Shown: positions 39,313-49,346, counted from the stretch's first letter. The stretch: 64,000 nt of DNA from Avichristensenella sp031550535 (GCA_031550535.1 JAVBOM010000070.1:1-64000), one strand, 5' to 3'. Notes: a model not told the origin generated them from the letters alone. Made by a program: numbers and translations.

Positions 39313-42057
39313 ATGGCGGCGCGGGACATGTTATCGAATCCGGGGCCTGACGCGCGCGGGTGGACGCGCTGGTGGTGGTACGGCTGTGCCGTGGCGCGGG
39401 AGGATATCGACGCACAGCTTGCAGAGATGGCGCGGGCGCACATCGGCGGTGTGGAAATCCAGGTGACGTACCCGCTGGATCATGACCGGCCGGACCGGCG
39501 GCACATCGACTTCTACTCGCCCGCGTTTTTCGAGCTTGTGGTGTACCTCGTCGAGGCTGCGCGGCGCTTTGAGATTCAGGTGGACTTTACGCTCGGCTCA
39601 GGGTGGCCGTTTGGCGGCGCGTTCATCGGGGAGGACATGGCGCCCGTAACGCTGATGCCCTTCTCGCACGATGTCTTTGGCCCGGCCAGCTTTTCCTTTG
39701 ACTACACGTGCGTGCTGCCCGGACCGGTGGTCCGGTGCGTTCTGGTGAAGATGGAGCGCGCGGTGCTCCTGCCGGAAACCACCGTGGACGTGACTAACTA
39801 TCTGGAACCCGTGAACCTGTATGGCTGGCTGTGGGGCGTGCGGTTGGCGGACGTGCCCGTCCCGGAAGGCAGCTACAAGATATTTACGTTTGTCGAGGGA
39901 CAGTACAAGCAGCGTGTCGGAAAGCCCGGGCCGGGGATGGAAGGATACGCGATCGACCACTGCCGGAAGGATGTCTGCGACCTGTATTTTCATACCCTGG
40001 GCGACGCGCTGATGGAGCGAATCGGCCCGGGCGCGTTTCATGCCTTTTTCTGCGATTCCATTGAGCTTGGCGGCAACAACTGGACGGGCGGGCTGCCCGC
40101 CGCCTTTGCCGCGCGGCGTGGATACGACCTGACACCCTACTTGCCCGCGCTGTGGGCGGACATGGGGCCAATCACCCCATGCGTGCGGTATGATTATTTT
40201 CATACATTTTCGGAGCTTGCGCTGGAGAGCTTCTTTCAGAACTTTTCTGCGCACTGCGAGCGGTGGGGCGTCAAGGCCCGCGTGCAGGCGCACGGTATCT
40301 GGGCGGACATCCTGAAGGCGTACGGCGCGGCACACATCCCGGAGGGGGAGACGTTCGGCCCGCACGACCGGTACGATGTCAACACGGTGCACCGGCGGCT
40401 CGCCGTATCCGCCGGAATGATCTACGGACGCCCGATCGTTTCCAACGAGAGCTTTACCTGGCTGCGCGCGCCGCGCTTTCTGGAAACGCCGGACATGATG
40501 AAGCGCGCCGTGGACGCTATCTTCTGCGACGGCGTGAACCGGATTGTGAACCACGGTTGGTCACACTCACCCGCAGACGCGGAGGGGCCTGGCTGGGCGT
40601 TCTACGCCTCGTCGATGCTCTCCCCGCGCAACACGTGGTGGCGGTTCTATCCGGCGCTCGGCGCGTACATCCATCGGGTTTCCGCGCTGATGCAGGCGGG
40701 CCCCATCCACGCGGAGGTTGCCCTCTATCTGCCGCAGGCCGATATCTGGGCGGAATCGCCCATGGCGGAGCTGCACATGGGCATGAAGCTGGATGAGCGT
40801 CTCGGCCACGATACGATGAACCGGTTGCAGCGCGCGGGCTTCTGGTTCGCGTATGTGAACGACGAGGCGGTCCAAACCGCGGAAATCACGGACGGCGGGC
40901 TGCGGATCGGGGAGAACCTATGCAAAGCCGTGCTGCTGATCCGCGCGGAACGGCTGCCCGTTCAGACCGCCCGCGCGCTGGATGCGTTCGCGCGGCGGGG
41001 CGGCAAATTGCTTGCGGTAGGCGGGTATCCGCGCGAAAGCCCGGGGCTGCGGGACGCTGAGGCCAACGACCACGCGGTGCGAATGCTGATGGACGGCCTT
41101 TTTGCCGGGGCGGAGGGCGCTTGGCGGCGCGCGGGCCGGGGCAGGGCGGCTGTCATCGCGGCGGACGGCCCGGAAATGACTGACCTGCTCGCCGAGGTTG
41201 TGCCGCGCGGCCTCTGCTCCGACATGGACGAGGACTTGGGCTACATCCGCCGCGATATCGGGGGAGCGCCCGTGTACTTCATCGCCAACATGCGCGCGGC
41301 GCGGCGCGTAGCGACGCTCTCGCTGCCGCACGCGGGGGAGGGCTTCCAGATCACGGACGCGTTGACCGGGGAGGGCGTGCGCCCGCTCGCCATCCGGGAC
41401 GAGGGGGAGCGGCTCATGCTGTCGCTGGACGTTCGGGAGAACCAATCGTTCGTCTTGGAGATCGGCGGGGAACGGCCAGTGTGCGCCGAGCCTGTCCGCG
41501 AGGTGGAGAGTAGGGAAATCACCGGCTGGACGCTGAAGGTGAACGGAATTTGCCTTGCCGAGGATTTGGCGCGGCCTGTGGGCTGGGAAACATTTGAAGC
41601 GGCGCGGTATTTCAGCGGCACGGGAAGCTATGAGGCAGCCTTTGACGCGCCGGGGGAACGCGCGCTCTTTGTCCGGCTGGACGGCGTATGCTGCTGCGCG
41701 GAGGTGTTCGTGAACGGCGTGTCTGCCGGGCAGCTATGGAAAGCGCCGTATGAACTGGAGATCACGCCGCAGGTGCGGGAGGGCGCGAACACGATCCGCG
41801 TCGAGGCCGTGAACACGTGGTTCAACACCTTCCTGGACCCGGCGCGCGAGGAACCCGTTTCCGAAGCGGCGGTGATCGGCGAGTGGCCGTACTTTGCCCG
41901 TGTGATGGACACGCAGCGTGAGGAGCGGCTGTATGGCGGGAAGGAGCGGGCGGCGGGCCTCGGCGTGCAACCGTCGGGGCTTTGCGGGGCGGTTTGGTTG
42001 TTTACGCGGGTGGAGGAAACGCGTGACGACGACGGGGGCGACGCAAATGAGGAGTAG
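39313..42057 (+). CDS. GH106-type glycoside hydrolase, probable alpha-L-rhamnosidase
   Basis: A 914-residue protein without a signal peptide. The N-terminus GWTRWWWYGCAVAREDIDAQL is characteristic of GH106 alpha-L-rhamnosidases; DFTLGSGWPFGG, FCDSIELGGNNWTGGLP (candidate catalytic acid) and AHGIWADILKAYG follow in the barrel. A C-terminal beta-sandwich (about residues 760-890) contains LFVRLDGVCCCAEVFVNG and resembles a GH2-like sugar-binding domain. I infer intracellular trimming of rhamnose from pectin (rhamnogalacturonan) or glycoside fragments. GGAGG is seven bases before ATG 39313. It is a single gene; GH2 and GH3 genes lie 2.5 kb downstream. Confidence 0.82.
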   Translation: MAARDMLSNPGPDARGWTRWWWYGCAVAREDIDAQLAEMARAHIGGVEIQVTYPLDHDRPDRRHIDFYSPAFFELVVYLVEAARRFEIQVDFTLGSGWPFGGAFIGEDMAPVTLMPFSHDVFGPASFSFDYTCVLPGPVVRCVLVKMERAVLLPETTVDVTNYLEPVNLYGWLWGVRLADVPVPEGSYKIFTFVEGQYKQRVGKPGPGMEGYAIDHCRKDVCDLYFHTLGDALMERIGPGAFHAFFCDSIELGGNNWTGGLPAAFAARRGYDLTPYLPALWADMGPITPCVRYDYFHTFSELALESFFQNFSAHCERWGVKARVQAHGIWADILKAYGAAHIPEGETFGPHDRYDVNTVHRRLAVSAGMIYGRPIVSNESFTWLRAPRFLETPDMMKRAVDAIFCDGVNRIVNHGWSHSPADAEGPGWAFYASSMLSPRNTWWRFYPALGAYIHRVSALMQAGPIHAEVALYLPQADIWAESPMAELHMGMKLDERLGHDTMNRLQRAGFWFAYVNDEAVQTAEITDGGLRIGENLCKAVLLIRAERLPVQTARALDAFARRGGKLLAVGGYPRESPGLRDAEANDHAVRMLMDGLFAGAEGAWRRAGRGRAAVIAADGPEMTDLLAEVVPRGLCSDMDEDLGYIRRDIGGAPVYFIANMRAARRVATLSLPHAGEGFQITDALTGEGVRPLAIRDEGERLMLSLDVRENQSFVLEIGGERPVCAEPVREVESREITGWTLKVNGICLAEDLARPVGWETFEAARYFSGTGSYEAAFDAPGERALFVRLDGVCCCAEVFVNGVSAGQLWKAPYELEITPQVREGANTIRVEAVNTWFNTFLDPAREEPVSEAAVIGEWPYFARVMDTQREERLYGGKERAAGLGVQPSGLCGAVWLFTRVEETRDDDGGDANEE

Positions 42058-42216
42058 AATAGCTGACTGGCCAATGGATAACTATGCATGTAATTCAGCG
42101 TGTGCCGCTATGCGACAACCGGACGCGTTTTGCATGAGCGCCGAATGATGCCGCTTCGAGTTGACGACGGGGTGTGAAGCCGAGGGCGCTGAGCGGCGCG
42201 CGTTGCAGAAAGAAAA

Positions 42217-42235
42217 CCCCCGCTTCAAGCGGGGG
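42217..42235 (-). terminator. Terminator, minus strand
   Basis: CCCCCGCT (42217-42224) pairs with AGCGGGGG (42228-42235); on the minus strand it is followed by TTTTCTTTC. It probably ends the glycerate kinase transcript about 200 bases past its stop. The rest of the 42058-42357 gap shows no gene. Confidence 0.6.
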
Positions 42236-42357
42236 AGGGAAGGTATGTGGGGGGCTAGCGGACATTGTGGAGACGAATGCGGAAGCACGTTTAGCGCGCG
42301 CGAGGCGCAACCGGTGATCGTCGCGCGTACAACCTATGCAAGCCTATCCATTGCAGA

Positions 42358-42415
42358 GGTAGAGATTTCTGACGAAATCCCTTTATAGCATTCGATTTTT
42401 CAAATCAGCGCCGCC
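42358..42415 (-). repeat. Palindromic element P, copy K (short form)
   Basis: GGTAGAGATTTCTGACGAAATCCC, then TATAGCATTCGATTTTTCAAATCAGCGCCGCC, both hairpins intact. The GCGCCGCC end lies about 20 bases from the glycerate kinase stop. Confidence 0.75.
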
Positions 42416-42437
42416 ACCGAAGAAGGATTCCCCCCCC

Positions 42438-43691
42438 TTATCGCAGCAGCGCCACCGTCAAATCATTGACGTTCGTGCCGGTCGGTCCCGTCACAATCAA
42501 CCCGTCCATCGCCTTCAGCAGCGTATACGCGTCGTTATCCGCAAGGCACGCGTCGATGCTCCGCCCCTCCGCACGGCATCGGGCCGCGAACCCGCCGTCC
42601 ACGATACCGCCCGCCGCGTCTGTTGGGCCATCTGTGCCGTCGGAGCCGACGGAGAAAATCACCGTATCCTGGAGGCCGTCGATGCCCTTGGCGGCGGCCA
42701 CGGCCAATTCCTGGTTCCTGCCACCCTTTCCCTGCCCGCGCAGGTGGACGACCGTCTCCCCGCCAAGCACGACGGCGCACGGCGGCGCGATTGGCCGGCC
42801 CGACCGCCGGATCTCCCGTGCGATGGCGGCCAGGAAAGCGCCCGCGTCCCGCGCTTCTGTGTCCAGCGTCGTCGTCAGCAACAGCGGCGCGTAGCCAAGG
42901 CTTTTTGCGGCGTCCATGGCCGCCTCGCAGAGCGCGGTCACGTTGCCGGTAATGACCGTTTCCACATTGTCCAGCGCCTTGGGCGTTTCCTGCCTGAGCG
43001 CGCCGAGCATGTGGTCCGGCACGGCAATGCCGTACTTTTCTAGCAGGGTGAGTGCGTCCCCGCTCGTGCTGCTGTCCGGATACGCGGGGCCGGAGGCGAT
43101 GCTGTCCAGGGAATCGCCCAGCACATCGCTGAGGACAATCGACAGGACGCGCGCCGGGGCGCACTGCCGCGCGAACCGCCCGCCCTTGACGGCGGAAAGG
43201 TGCTTCCGGATCGTGTTGATCTCCGTGATGTCCGCGCCGCAGGCCAGCAGGCTGCGGGTTATGCCCGCGATGTCGTCCAGCGTCACGCCCGGCAAGGGCG
43301 ATTCAAACAGCGCGGAGCCGCCGCCGGATACGAGAAAAATGACCAGATCGTCCGCCGTCAGCCCGCGCACCATGGCGAGCGCCTTTTCCGCGCCGAGGAC
43401 GCCGTTCGCGTCCGGCACGGGGTGGCCCGCCTCCACAACTTCCATGCGGGGGATGGGGCCTTCGGCGTGCGCGTATTTAGTAATCACCACGCCCGCCCGG
43501 ACGCGATCGCCGAGCGTCTCGCTCGCCGCTTTGGCCATGCGGTACGCGGCCTTGCCGATGGCGACGACGTACACATCGCGGTTGACCGCGCGGGACTCCA
43601 GCGCCCGTTTTACCGCGACATCGGGCAGAACGGCCCGGATGGACCGCGCGATGATGGCCTCGGCATCCTGGGTGACGGGTTTCAGCGGCAT
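42438..43691 (-). CDS. Glycerate 2-kinase (MOFRL/DUF4147 type)
   Basis: A 417-residue enzyme that phosphorylates D-glycerate to 2-phosphoglycerate. The N-terminal DUF4147 domain contains VVAIGKAAYRMAKAA, EAGHPVPDANGVLGAEKAL and FLVSGGGSALFE (nucleotide loop); the C-terminal MOFRL domain has GGETVVHLRGQGKGGRNQELAVAAA and SDGTDGPTDAAGGIVDG, the signature of the family. It channels glycerate from sugar-acid breakdown into glycolysis, which would suit the nearby glycosidases. GAGGAAAC lies just before the start at 43691. Confidence 0.92.
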   Translation of the reverse strand: MPLKPVTQDAEAIIARSIRAVLPDVAVKRALESRAVNRDVYVVAIGKAAYRMAKAASETLGDRVRAGVVITKYAHAEGPIPRMEVVEAGHPVPDANGVLGAEKALAMVRGLTADDLVIFLVSGGGSALFESPLPGVTLDDIAGITRSLLACGADITEINTIRKHLSAVKGGRFARQCAPARVLSIVLSDVLGDSLDSIASGPAYPDSSTSGDALTLLEKYGIAVPDHMLGALRQETPKALDNVETVITGNVTALCEAAMDAAKSLGYAPLLLTTTLDTEARDAGAFLAAIAREIRRSGRPIAPPCAVVLGGETVVHLRGQGKGGRNQELAVAAAKGIDGLQDTVIFSVGSDGTDGPTDAAGGIVDGGFAARCRAEGRSIDACLADNDAYTLLKAMDGLIVTGPTGTNVNDLTVALLR

Positions 43692-43732
43692 GAGGTTTCC
43701 TCCTGTTTGTGTGCTATTATAACTATAAAGGA

Positions 43733-43760
43733 AACCCGCACAGCCGTTGCCATGCGGGTT
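43733..43760 (-). terminator. Terminator of tRNA-Thr
   Basis: AACCCGCA and TGCGGGTT (43733-43740, 43753-43760) form an 8-bp stem with a 12-base loop, followed by TTCCTTTAT on the minus strand, directly after the CCA end. Confidence 0.65.
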
Positions 43761-43761
43761 A

Positions 43762-43837
<76 letters not shown>

Positions 43838-43895
43838 GTACCTTGCGCGTGCGGGTTCTGCTTGGGGTGAGGTCTTGCGCAACGCGGCGAAAATT

Positions 43896-43924
43896 AGTAT
43901 ACAACACCCTGAGAAAAAGCGCAA
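43896..43924 (-). promoter_or_regulatory. Promoter of tRNA-Thr
   Basis: TTGCGC (43919-43924) and TATACT (43896-43901), spacer 17, about 60 bases upstream of the tRNA. Confidence 0.55.
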
Positions 43925-43999
43925 GTACCGGAGCGAAATTTTGTTGAACCGCGCCGCCCGGAGCGCGAAGGGTCCGGGCGGCGCTATAAAGCCCTCCGC

Positions 44000-44401
44000 T
44001 TACAGCGTGAATTCCTTCGTCGGCCCGCCGAATTGGGCGAGCGTCGCTGTCGCCCCTTCCAGGCAGAACACCTCAAAGATCGGGTTCTCCGCGTCCTTGT
44101 ACAGTTCCTTCACGCCCGGGTTTCCGTCCAGCACCCGCGCTTTGGCCGCCGCGTCCTTGGTGAACACGGCCTTGCCGCTCAGGCGCAGCCAGGAGTAGTC
44201 CGGCGAGCACGCGCACAGTTCGCAGTACGGGTTCGCCATCAGTTCCTGATAAACCGCCTTTTGGTTGTTCGTGCACAAATGCAGCTTGCCGCCGATCTCC
44301 ATCAGCAGGCCGAACGGGCGAACCTTGGGTTTGCCATCGGTTCCCACGGTTGAAAAGAAAAACGTGCTGTTTTCCGCAAAGAATTTGAGTACTTCCTCCA
44401 T
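44000..44401 (-). CDS. Pyridoxamine 5'-phosphate oxidase-fold protein
   Basis: A 133-residue flavin-binding-like protein with the split-barrel PNPOx fold: FFSTVGTDGKPKVRPFGLL at residues 14-32, LHLCTNNQKAVYQELMANPYCELC, and SWLRLSGKAVF. In this small subfamily the ligand is often FMN or F420-like; it is not expected to make PLP. The start at 44401 has GAGGAG nine bases upstream. It is divergent from the beta-mannosidase gene. Confidence 0.83.
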   Translation of the reverse strand: MEEVLKFFAENSTFFFSTVGTDGKPKVRPFGLLMEIGGKLHLCTNNQKAVYQELMANPYCELCACSPDYSWLRLSGKAVFTKDAAAKARVLDGNPGVKELYKDAENPIFEVFCLEGATATLAQFGGPTKEFTL

Positions 44402-44437
44402 GCGTATACGCTCCTCAACTATTGTAGTAAGTAGTGC

Positions 44438-44466
44438 TTGCGGGCGTTCGCCCACACGGGTATAAT
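44438..44466 (+). promoter_or_regulatory. Promoter of the GH2-GH3 operon
   Basis: TTGCGG (44438-44443) and a perfect TATAAT (44461-44466), spacer 17, about 45 bases before the ribosome site GAGGAGG. Confidence 0.65.
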
Positions 44467-44515
44467 ACCTATAAATGGATAGTTTGTAAAGCAAAATCAC
44501 AACGAGGAGGACGCT

Positions 44516-46942
44516 ATGCAAGTTTTTGCACTAAACGGCGGCTGGACGCTCCACATCGCGGGGCAGGACGAGATCATCCCCGCGACCGTCCCCGGTTCCG
44601 TCTATCACGACCTGCTGCAAAACAAGAAAATGGACGACCCTTTCTACCGCGACAACGAGGATGCGGCCCTCGCCCTGATGGAGAACGATTTTCTGTACCG
44701 CCGCGCGTTCGACGCGCCCGCCGCGCTGCTCGCGTCGGACGCGGTGCTGCTGCGCTGCGACGGGCTGGACACACTCGCGACGATCACCATCAACGGTGCG
44801 CTCGTGGGGGAAGCGGAGAATATGCACCGCGTCTATGAGTTCGACGTGAAGGACGCGCTGCGCGAGGGCGAAAATGTGATGGAGGTCCGCTTCGCCTCGC
44901 CCACGAAGTGGATTCGCGAGGCGTACGCGAAAAGTCCCTACGAGGGTTCCAGCGACGCGATGCGCGGCTTTGTGCACCTGCGCAAGGCGCACTGCATGTT
45001 CGGCTGGGATTGGGGTCCCCGCCTGCCAGACGCGGGCATCTGGCGCGATATTTCGCTCCTGGGCGTTACAACGTCGCGCATCGAGGGCGTGTACGTGCGG
45101 CAGGCGCACGAGCCGGGCCGCGTCACGCTGTCGTTTGAGGTGGAACAGTCCGGCTGCGCGGATGTGGAAGCGTCCGTCACCGCGCCGGATGGCACGGTGT
45201 ACACGCCGGGGGAGGATGGCTTCATCGCCATCGAGAACCCCGCGCTCTGGTGGCCGAACAGCTTCGGCGGCCAGCCGCTGTATACCGTCACCGTGGATCT
45301 GAAGGATACGGACGGAAAGGCGCTCGACCGCTGGCAAAAGCGCGTGGGCCTGCGCACGCTGACCATGCGCCGCGAGAAGGACGAATGGGGCGAGAGCTTC
45401 TGCCACGAGGTCAACGGCGTCCGCGTGTTTGCGATGGGCGCGGACTACATCCCCGAGGATAACCTGCTGCCCCGCGTGACCAAGGAACGAACGCGCGCGT
45501 TGCTTTCGGACGCCGTGGCCGCGCACTTCAACGCCATCCGCGTCTGGGGTGGCGGGCATTACCCGTCGGACGACTTTTACGACCTTTGCGACGAGCTCGG
45601 CCTGATGGTCTGGCAGGACTTCATGTTCGCGTGCGGGGCGTATGAGCTGACGGACGCGTTCGAGCGGAACATCCGCGCGGAGTTCCGGGACAACATCAAG
45701 CGTCTGCGCCATCACGCCTCGCTGGCCCTTTGGTGCGGCAACAATGAAATGGAAATGTTCGCCGCGATGGGTCACTGGGTGTCCTCGCCTAAGCAAAAGA
45801 GCGAGTACATCCGGATGTATGAGTACATCATCCCGGATGTACTGAAGAAACACGACCCCGTCACGTTCTACTGGCCGTCCTCGTCGTCGTCCGGCGGTTC
45901 GTTCGACGACCCGAACAGCCCGGACCGGGGCGATGTGCACTACTGGGATGTGTGGCACGGGGAAAAGCCGTTCAGCGATTACCGCAAGTACTTTTTCCGG
46001 TACGCGTCCGAGTTCGGCTTCCAGGCGTATCCGCACATCAAGACGGTCGAGAGCTTCACGCTGCCGGAGGACCGCAACGCGTTCTCCCGAGTGATGGAAA
46101 AGCACCAGCGCAACGCCGCTGCCAACGGCAAGATCATGAAGTATATCGCGCAGACGTACCTGTACCCCAAGGACTTCCCCGCGCTGGTCTACACGTCGCA
46201 AATGCTGCAGGCGGACGCCATCCGCTGCGGCGTGGAGCACTGGCGGCGCAACCGGGGCCGCTGCATGGGCGCGATCATCTGGCAACTGAATGACTGCTGG
46301 CCGGTCATCTCCTGGGCGTCCATCGATTACTACGGCCGCTGGAAGGCGCTGCACTACGCGGCCAAGCGGTTCTTTGCGCCCCTGCTGCTGTCCGCGCGCG
46401 AGGAGGGCGAGGTGACGCAAAAGCCGGACGTGAACATGGAACTGAAAGAGCCGGTGCGCCAGTCCGTCACGCTGACTGTTTCCAACGAGACGATGTACGC
46501 CGAAAAACTGATTGTGCGCTGGACACGGCGCAGGGCACAGGACTCCGCGCCGCTGGACCAGGGGGAGGCCGTCGTCACTGTGGGCGCACTGTCCGCTGTC
46601 ACGCTGCCGGAGATCAAGCTGGACCAGATGGACGCGCGGAACGAATACGTTTCCTACGCGCTGTACAAGGGCGAGGAGCGCCTGTCGCTTGGCACGGCGC
46701 TGCTCGTCGCGCCGAAGCATTTTAACTTCCATAACCCGCACCTGTGGGCGCGCGCGGAGGGCGACGAGGTGATCGTGACGGCGGACGCATTCGCCAAGGG
46801 CGTGGCGATCGACAGCGCGGACGGCAACCTGTTGCTCGAGGACAACTGGTTTGACATGAACAAGGGCGAGCGGCGGCTGAAGATTCTGCGCGGAAGCGCG
46901 GAAGGGCTGACGGCGCGGTCGGTCTACGACATCGCGCGGTAA
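44516..46942 (+). CDS. GH2 beta-mannosidase
   Basis: An 808-residue intracellular glycosidase of the GH2 beta-mannosidase group, which removes terminal beta-mannose from manno-oligosaccharides or glycan cores. The N-terminal jelly roll starts LNGGWTLH and has ATVPGSVYHDLL; FGWDWGPRLPDAGIW is a strong beta-mannosidase marker. The acid/base Glu is in LWCGNNEMEMF (about residue 411), the nucleophile Glu in SEFGFQAYP (about 499), and IIWQLNDCWPVISWAS closes the barrel. No signal peptide. GAGGAGG precedes ATG 44516. The GH3 gene follows 30 bases later in the same operon. Confidence 0.92.
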   Translation: MQVFALNGGWTLHIAGQDEIIPATVPGSVYHDLLQNKKMDDPFYRDNEDAALALMENDFLYRRAFDAPAALLASDAVLLRCDGLDTLATITINGALVGEAENMHRVYEFDVKDALREGENVMEVRFASPTKWIREAYAKSPYEGSSDAMRGFVHLRKAHCMFGWDWGPRLPDAGIWRDISLLGVTTSRIEGVYVRQAHEPGRVTLSFEVEQSGCADVEASVTAPDGTVYTPGEDGFIAIENPALWWPNSFGGQPLYTVTVDLKDTDGKALDRWQKRVGLRTLTMRREKDEWGESFCHEVNGVRVFAMGADYIPEDNLLPRVTKERTRALLSDAVAAHFNAIRVWGGGHYPSDDFYDLCDELGLMVWQDFMFACGAYELTDAFERNIRAEFRDNIKRLRHHASLALWCGNNEMEMFAAMGHWVSSPKQKSEYIRMYEYIIPDVLKKHDPVTFYWPSSSSSGGSFDDPNSPDRGDVHYWDVWHGEKPFSDYRKYFFRYASEFGFQAYPHIKTVESFTLPEDRNAFSRVMEKHQRNAAANGKIMKYIAQTYLYPKDFPALVYTSQMLQADAIRCGVEHWRRNRGRCMGAIIWQLNDCWPVISWASIDYYGRWKALHYAAKRFFAPLLLSAREEGEVTQKPDVNMELKEPVRQSVTLTVSNETMYAEKLIVRWTRRRAQDSAPLDQGEAVVTVGALSAVTLPEIKLDQMDARNEYVSYALYKGEERLSLGTALLVAPKHFNFHNPHLWARAEGDEVIVTADAFAKGVAIDSADGNLLLEDNWFDMNKGERRLKILRGSAEGLTARSVYDIAR

Positions 46943-46972
46943 ACGGTCTCGAAATACAGAAGGAGGATGCGA

Positions 46973-49228
46973 ATGGATACCAAGGCATTGGTTGCGCAGA
47001 TGACGCTGGAAGAAAAGGCTTCGCTATGCTCCGGAATGGGTTTCTGGCTCACCAAGCCCATTCCGCGCCTGAACATCCCTTCGGTGTGGGTATCCGACGG
47101 CCCGCACGGCCTTCGGAAGCAGGCGGGGGAGGGCGATCACCTGGGGCTGAACGACAGCATTGTGGCGACGTGTTTCCCGACGGCGGCCGCGCTGGCGTGC
47201 TCGTTTGACCGGGAACTGCTGTTCTCCATGGGCGAGGCGCTCGGGGAGGAGTGCCAGGCCGAAAACATCAGCGTGGTGCTCGGCCCGGGCGCGAACATCA
47301 AGCGGTCCCCGCTGTGCGGGCGCAACTTTGAGTACTTTTCGGAGGACCCGCTGCTTTCCGGCGAGATGGCGGCGGCGCTGATCCGGGGCGTACAGTCCAA
47401 AAACGTGGGCACAAGCCTGAAGCACTTCGCCGTCAACAACCAGGAGACGCGGCGCATGTCCGTGGACGTGCGGGTGGATGAGCGTGCGCTCCGCGAGATT
47501 TATCTCGCCAGCTTCGAGCACGCGGTCAAGCGCGGAAGGCCGTGGACCGTCATGTGCGCGTACAACAAGCTGGACGGCGTGTACGGCAGCGAGAACCCGT
47601 TCCTACTGACACAGGTGCTGCGAAACGAGTGGGGCTTTGACGGCTACACGGTGACGGACTGGGGCGCGTGCGCGGACCATGTCAAAGGCGTCGCCGCGGG
47701 GCTCGACCTGGAGATGCCCTCGCTCGGCACGGGCAGCGATAAGATGCTCGTGGAGGCGGTTCGCGCGGGCAAGATCGACGAGACCATAGTGGACCGCGCC
47801 GTCACGCGCATTCTGAACATCTGCTACCGCTATCTGGAGAACCGGGACGAGGCCGCTGTCTACGACCGCGAGGCACACCACCACACGGCGCGGCGCATCG
47901 CGCGGGAGACGATGGTGCTGCTGAAGAACGACGGCGGCGTGCTGCCGCTTAGCGGCGAGAGCGTCGCGTTCATCGGCCAGTTTGCCGTGAGGCCGCGCTA
48001 TCAGGGCACCGGCAGCTCGCGCGTGAACGCGAGCCATGTACTCGGCGCGCTGGAAGCGGTGCGCTCCGTGGCAAAGGTCGCCTACGCGCAAGGCTACGAC
48101 GATTCGACCGACGCGATCGATCAGGCGCTGATCGACGAGGCCGTGCGGGCCGCGCGCGCCGCCGAGGTGGCCGTGCTGTTCGTCGGTTTGCCGGACACCT
48201 ACGAATCCGAAGGGTTTGACCGCACGCACATGCGGCTGCCAGACAACCAGCTCGCGCTGATCGACGCGGTGACGCGGGTGAACGCCAAGACCGTCATCGT
48301 GCTGCACGGCGGGTCCGCTGTGGAAATGCCGTGGGCGGATGATGTGGCCGCGATCCTGAACGTGTACCTGGGCGGGCAGGCGGTCGGCGGCGCGGCGGTG
48401 GACGTGCTCTATGGTGCGTGGAACCCATCCGGCAAGCTGGCCGAGACCATCCCGATGCGGCTGGCCGACACGCCGTGCTACACGTCCTTCCCGGGAGACG
48501 GAGATTTTGTGGCGTATCACGAGAGCATCTATGTCGGCTACCGCCACTACGACACGCGGGACATGGCTGTGCGGTATCCGTTCGGCCATGGGCTGTCGTA
48601 CACAACGTTCGCGTATGGCAACCTGACCGTGGACCACGACACCATCGCGCCGGACGGGACGCTGATTGTCTCCGTGGACGTGACGAACACCGGCGGCGTG
48701 GCGGGCAAGGAGGCCGTGCAGCTCTACGTGCGCGGTGCGCACAAGGGCATTTCCAGGCCGGCGCAGGAGCTGCGGGCCTTTGACAAGGTCGCGCTGGAGG
48801 CGGGAGAGACGAAAACCGTGCGCTTCACGCTGGATAGCCGCGCGTTCGCGTATTGGGAGCCGCGCATCCATGGCTGGTATGTGGAGAGCGGCGCGTATGA
48901 CGTGCTGATCGGCGCGTCTTCGCGGGATATCCGGCAGTCGGCGCGGGTCACGGTGACGGAAAACAAGCCGTTGCCTGTGCCCGTCACGCCCGACACGCCG
49001 CTGGGCGACCTGCTGACGCTGCCCGGCGGCCGGGAGATCCTCGCGCCGCTCTTTGCGGCCTTCGGCGGCATCGCGGGCGACCCGGAGAAGATGGACCCCG
49101 CGACCGCTGCCCTGATGGAAGCGGCTGTCCGCGAACTGCCCCTGCACGCGCTGCGCAACATGGCAGGGGACGCGTTCCCGGACGCGGCCATGCGCCAGGT
49201 GATTGCCGCGCTGGGCGGCATGGCATGA
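46973..49228 (+). CDS. GH3 beta-glucosidase family protein
   Basis: A 751-residue GH3 enzyme without a signal peptide. The N-terminal barrel contains SDGPHGLRKQ, KHFAVNNQE and the nucleophile Asp in YTVTDWGA (about residue 229). The second domain has TGSSRVNASHVL and GLPDTYESEGFDR, and a fibronectin III-like domain follows (FGHGLSYTTFAY, EAVQLYV). An extra C-terminal helical segment of about 70 residues (GGREILAPLFAAFGG) is present, as in several Firmicute members. Cellobiose or gluco-manno-oligosaccharide cleavage is likely, alongside the beta-mannosidase. ATG 46973 lies six bases after AGGAGG; ATG 46967 abuts it and is unlikely. Confidence 0.92.
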   Translation: MDTKALVAQMTLEEKASLCSGMGFWLTKPIPRLNIPSVWVSDGPHGLRKQAGEGDHLGLNDSIVATCFPTAAALACSFDRELLFSMGEALGEECQAENISVVLGPGANIKRSPLCGRNFEYFSEDPLLSGEMAAALIRGVQSKNVGTSLKHFAVNNQETRRMSVDVRVDERALREIYLASFEHAVKRGRPWTVMCAYNKLDGVYGSENPFLLTQVLRNEWGFDGYTVTDWGACADHVKGVAAGLDLEMPSLGTGSDKMLVEAVRAGKIDETIVDRAVTRILNICYRYLENRDEAAVYDREAHHHTARRIARETMVLLKNDGGVLPLSGESVAFIGQFAVRPRYQGTGSSRVNASHVLGALEAVRSVAKVAYAQGYDDSTDAIDQALIDEAVRAARAAEVAVLFVGLPDTYESEGFDRTHMRLPDNQLALIDAVTRVNAKTVIVLHGGSAVEMPWADDVAAILNVYLGGQAVGGAAVDVLYGAWNPSGKLAETIPMRLADTPCYTSFPGDGDFVAYHESIYVGYRHYDTRDMAVRYPFGHGLSYTTFAYGNLTVDHDTIAPDGTLIVSVDVTNTGGVAGKEAVQLYVRGAHKGISRPAQELRAFDKVALEAGETKTVRFTLDSRAFAYWEPRIHGWYVESGAYDVLIGASSRDIRQSARVTVTENKPLPVPVTPDTPLGDLLTLPGGREILAPLFAAFGGIAGDPEKMDPATAALMEAAVRELPLHALRNMAGDAFPDAAMRQVIAALGGMA

Positions 49229-49255
49229 CACTTCTGTTCCATACAGTGTTTTACG

Positions 49256-49279
49256 GCCCGAAAGTATTTTCTTTCGGGC
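49256..49279 (+). terminator. Terminator of the GH2-GH3 operon
   Basis: GCCCGAAAG (49256-49264) and CTTTCGGGC (49271-49279) with a six-base loop, followed by TTCTTGT. Confidence 0.7.
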
Positions 49280-49317
49280 TTCTTGTAACATTTATTGAAA
49301 CAAATTGAGCAAATAAA

Positions 49318-49346
49318 TTGACAAGTATGACGCGGAAAGGTATAGT
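49318..49346 (+). promoter_or_regulatory. Promoter of the hybrid histidine kinase gene
   Basis: Consensus TTGACA (49318-49323) and TATAGT (49341-49346), spacer 17. Confidence 0.75.

Noticed and set aside
44531..46741. A 736-codon open frame on the minus strand
   Set aside because: It is antisense to the GH2 beta-mannosidase, whose catalytic motifs are intact. No start signal or recognisable motif.
47603..49291. A 562-codon open frame on the minus strand
   Set aside because: Antisense to the GH3 gene; composition is typical of a shadow frame.
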